Shown here piece after piece: positions 62,756-64,000 of a stretch of 64,000 nucleotides of DNA (its first letter is position 1; each line of letters begins with the position of its first letter). A model generated the notes under the pieces. That model had not been told where the DNA came from and ran no database searches. It saw nothing but the letters and a program-made list of their open reading frames with translations. The DNA comes from Pseudomonas grandcourensis (GTDB lineage: Bacteria; Pseudomonadota; Gammaproteobacteria; Pseudomonadales; Pseudomonadaceae), in NCBI RefSeq assembly GCF_039909015.1, contig NZ_CP150919.1, forward strand, positions 2,270,501 through 2,334,500, read 5' to 3'. Position numbers and translations under genes: made by a program.

Positions 62756-64000
62756 TCAGTAAACCCAAACCTCAACCCGCCGATTCTTGATCCTTCCTTC
62801 ATCGGCGCTATTGGCCGCCACCGGCATTTCCGCGCCAAAACCGCGAATCTCGCGAAACACCACGCCGTTCTTCACCAACTCGCGCCGTACCGCCATGGCC
62901 CGCAGCTTCGACAACAGATCGGCGCGCGCCGGGTCGCTCTTGGCATCGCCAAACCCCACCAGCGTCACTTGCCCGGACATTTTGTCTTGCTGCTTTATAT
63001 AGTCGAGCACTCGCGTCAGGTCTTGCCGCGCCTTGTTGTCCAGGCTGGCACTGCCTTCTTCGAAGCGAAAATTCACCGACAACCGCTGGGCGTGACGACT
63101 GAGGGACTGGTATCCCTCGGGCATCAGCGCATTCGGCGTGACGGCCATGGCCTGGACGGTCTGGGCAATAAACCCGTTGGCGGCGACAATCGCTTGCCCT
63201 TTGCTGCTTTGGGCATAGGCCACCAGCGCTTGGGCCCAGGGATTTTTCCCCGTCGGCGGCAGATAGAAGAACAACCGACGGGACAGCGGATAATCTTCCG
63301 TGGCTATCAGGCTGTTGAGCGGCAGCATGGCTTGTGATTGACCGTCGACAATGGCCACCGCTTTGGCCCGGCGCACGTAGGGTAAACCGATAAAGCCGAT
63401 GCCTTGCGGGTCCGCGCTGACCGCATCGGACAGTTGCTCGCTGGACTCGAAGCGTTTCGCCGCGCTACCGAGGGTTTTCCCGCGGCCGCTGAGGACCAGT
63501 TCCTTGAAGGTGTCGTAGGTCCCGGACTGATCATCCCGCGCATACAGATGAATCGGCCCGCCGCGACCGCCGATGTCTTCCCAGGTCTTCACCTCGCCAC
63601 TGAAGATGCGCGCCAGTTGCACGGTGTCGAGTTGGTTCAGCGGATTGTCCGGATGAAGGATGATCGCCAGGCCGTCGATGGCGATGACCTGTTCGGCGCT
63701 CGGGCTTTTCAGGTCACCGAGTGATTGCAGGCTGGCCAGTTCGCTGTCCTTGATCGGGCGCGACGAGGCGGCAAGATCGGCGCTGGCGGTTTTTAGCGCG
63801 GTGAACCCGGTGCTGGAACCATGGGCCGCCACCTCCACCAGGACCCGACGGCCCTGAACGGTTTCTCCGACGATGCGCAGTTCGTTGGCGGTGTCCGGGG
63901 TTTCCCGGTGGATCTTGCGCAGGCCCTGTTCACTCAACAGGCCCTCGACCAGCGCCGGTCCCAATGCGGCACCGATGGTGTTGGAACCCTGAATCCTCAG
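62756..64000 (-). CDS. Phosphate-binding-like (PstS-type) protein fused to an OmpA domain, N-terminus off the window
   Basis: At least 414 aa; the start lies beyond 64000 (the frame is open to the edge, reading LRIQGSNTIGAALGPALVEG at the visible N-end). The first 290 residues are a PstS-like solute-binding domain (HGSSTGFTALKTASADLAAS, IALD-type segment IAIDGLAIILHPDNPLNQL, RDDQSGTYDTFKELVL). The last 110 residues are an OmpA/MotB peptidoglycan-binding domain (SVNFRFEEGSASLDNKARQD, GFGDAKSDPARADLLSKLRA, NRRVEVWVY). It is probably periplasmic and tethered to peptidoglycan, perhaps sensing or scavenging phosphate; the ligand is not proven by sequence. Confidence 0.88.
   Translation of the reverse strand: MRIQGSNTIGAALGPALVEGLLSEQGLRKIHRETPDTANELRIVGETVQGRRVLVEVAAHGSSTGFTALKTASADLAASSRPIKDSELASLQSLGDLKSPSAEQVIAIDGLAIILHPDNPLNQLDTVQLARIFSGEVKTWEDIGGRGGPIHLYARDDQSGTYDTFKELVLSGRGKTLGSAAKRFESSEQLSDAVSADPQGIGFIGLPYVRRAKAVAIVDGQSQAMLPLNSLIATEDYPLSRRLFFYLPPTGKNPWAQALVAYAQSSKGQAIVAANGFIAQTVQAMAVTPNALMPEGYQSLSRHAQRLSVNFRFEEGSASLDNKARQDLTRVLDYIKQQDKMSGQVTLVGFGDAKSDPARADLLSKLRAMAVRRELVKNGVVFREIRGFGAEMPVAANSADEGRIKNRRVEVWVY

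Overview
The window is a stretch of Pseudomonas chromosome, most likely from the P. fluorescens group. The evidence is high GC, a Fur-controlled PrrF-type small RNA, the liu leucine/isovalerate cluster with its LiuR operators, a phnW/phnX aminoethylphosphonate module, and many palindromic REP/REPIN elements of the kind common between genes in this group. I see no tRNA, rRNA, CRISPR array, intact insertion sequence or prophage. Annotation rests on reading the sequence; no database search was run.

Left part (1-14.2 kb): a type I secretion ABC exporter, cut by the window edge, is divergent from a 3546-residue secreted protein. That protein carries two complete animal-type heme peroxidase domains, each followed by RTX calcium-binding repeats, and ends in four 82-residue repeat units. 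Two unrecognised membrane proteins follow. 14.4-18.1 kb holds fadH, a PLP enzyme of the ACC deaminase/D-cysteine desulfhydrase family, and a cytochrome b561. 18.2-25.3 kb is an aminoethylphosphonate module: phnX, phnW, two LysR regulators, an organophosphate-type MFS transporter and a FAD amine oxidase. 25.3-34.7 kb is mixed: a short VgrG, a YebC-family protein, a leucine-rich-repeat protein kinase, a ZapE-type ATPase, an ECF sigma/anti-sigma pair divergent from a catalase-type peroxidase and cytochrome b561, and an M14 carboxypeptidase.

The most striking region is 35.2-49.1 kb. A complete type I secretion operon (ABC exporter, HlyD-type adaptor, TolC-type channel) converges on an OGT/SPINDLY-type glycosyltransferase with TPRs. 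Next to the glycosyltransferase, on the same strand, lies a 2177-residue protein made of about 235 Thr-rich octapeptide repeats (consensus ALTTAQVA) and a C-terminal DxNxDG calcium-binding domain. A SAM methyltransferase is divergent from it. I propose that this is a secreted repeat protein whose threonines are decorated by the adjacent glycosyltransferase and which leaves by the adjacent exporter. This is inference from gene content and has not been tested.

Right part (49.2-64 kb): the PrrF-type sRNA with its Fur box; a small DUF protein; an XRE-S24 repressor that lacks the catalytic serine; and liuABCD, with an acyl-CoA synthetase, liuE and liuR split off nearby and tied together by three LiuR operators. 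After these come a LysR divergent from an ACAD10/11-like dehydrogenase, and a PstS-like/OmpA fusion running off the right edge.
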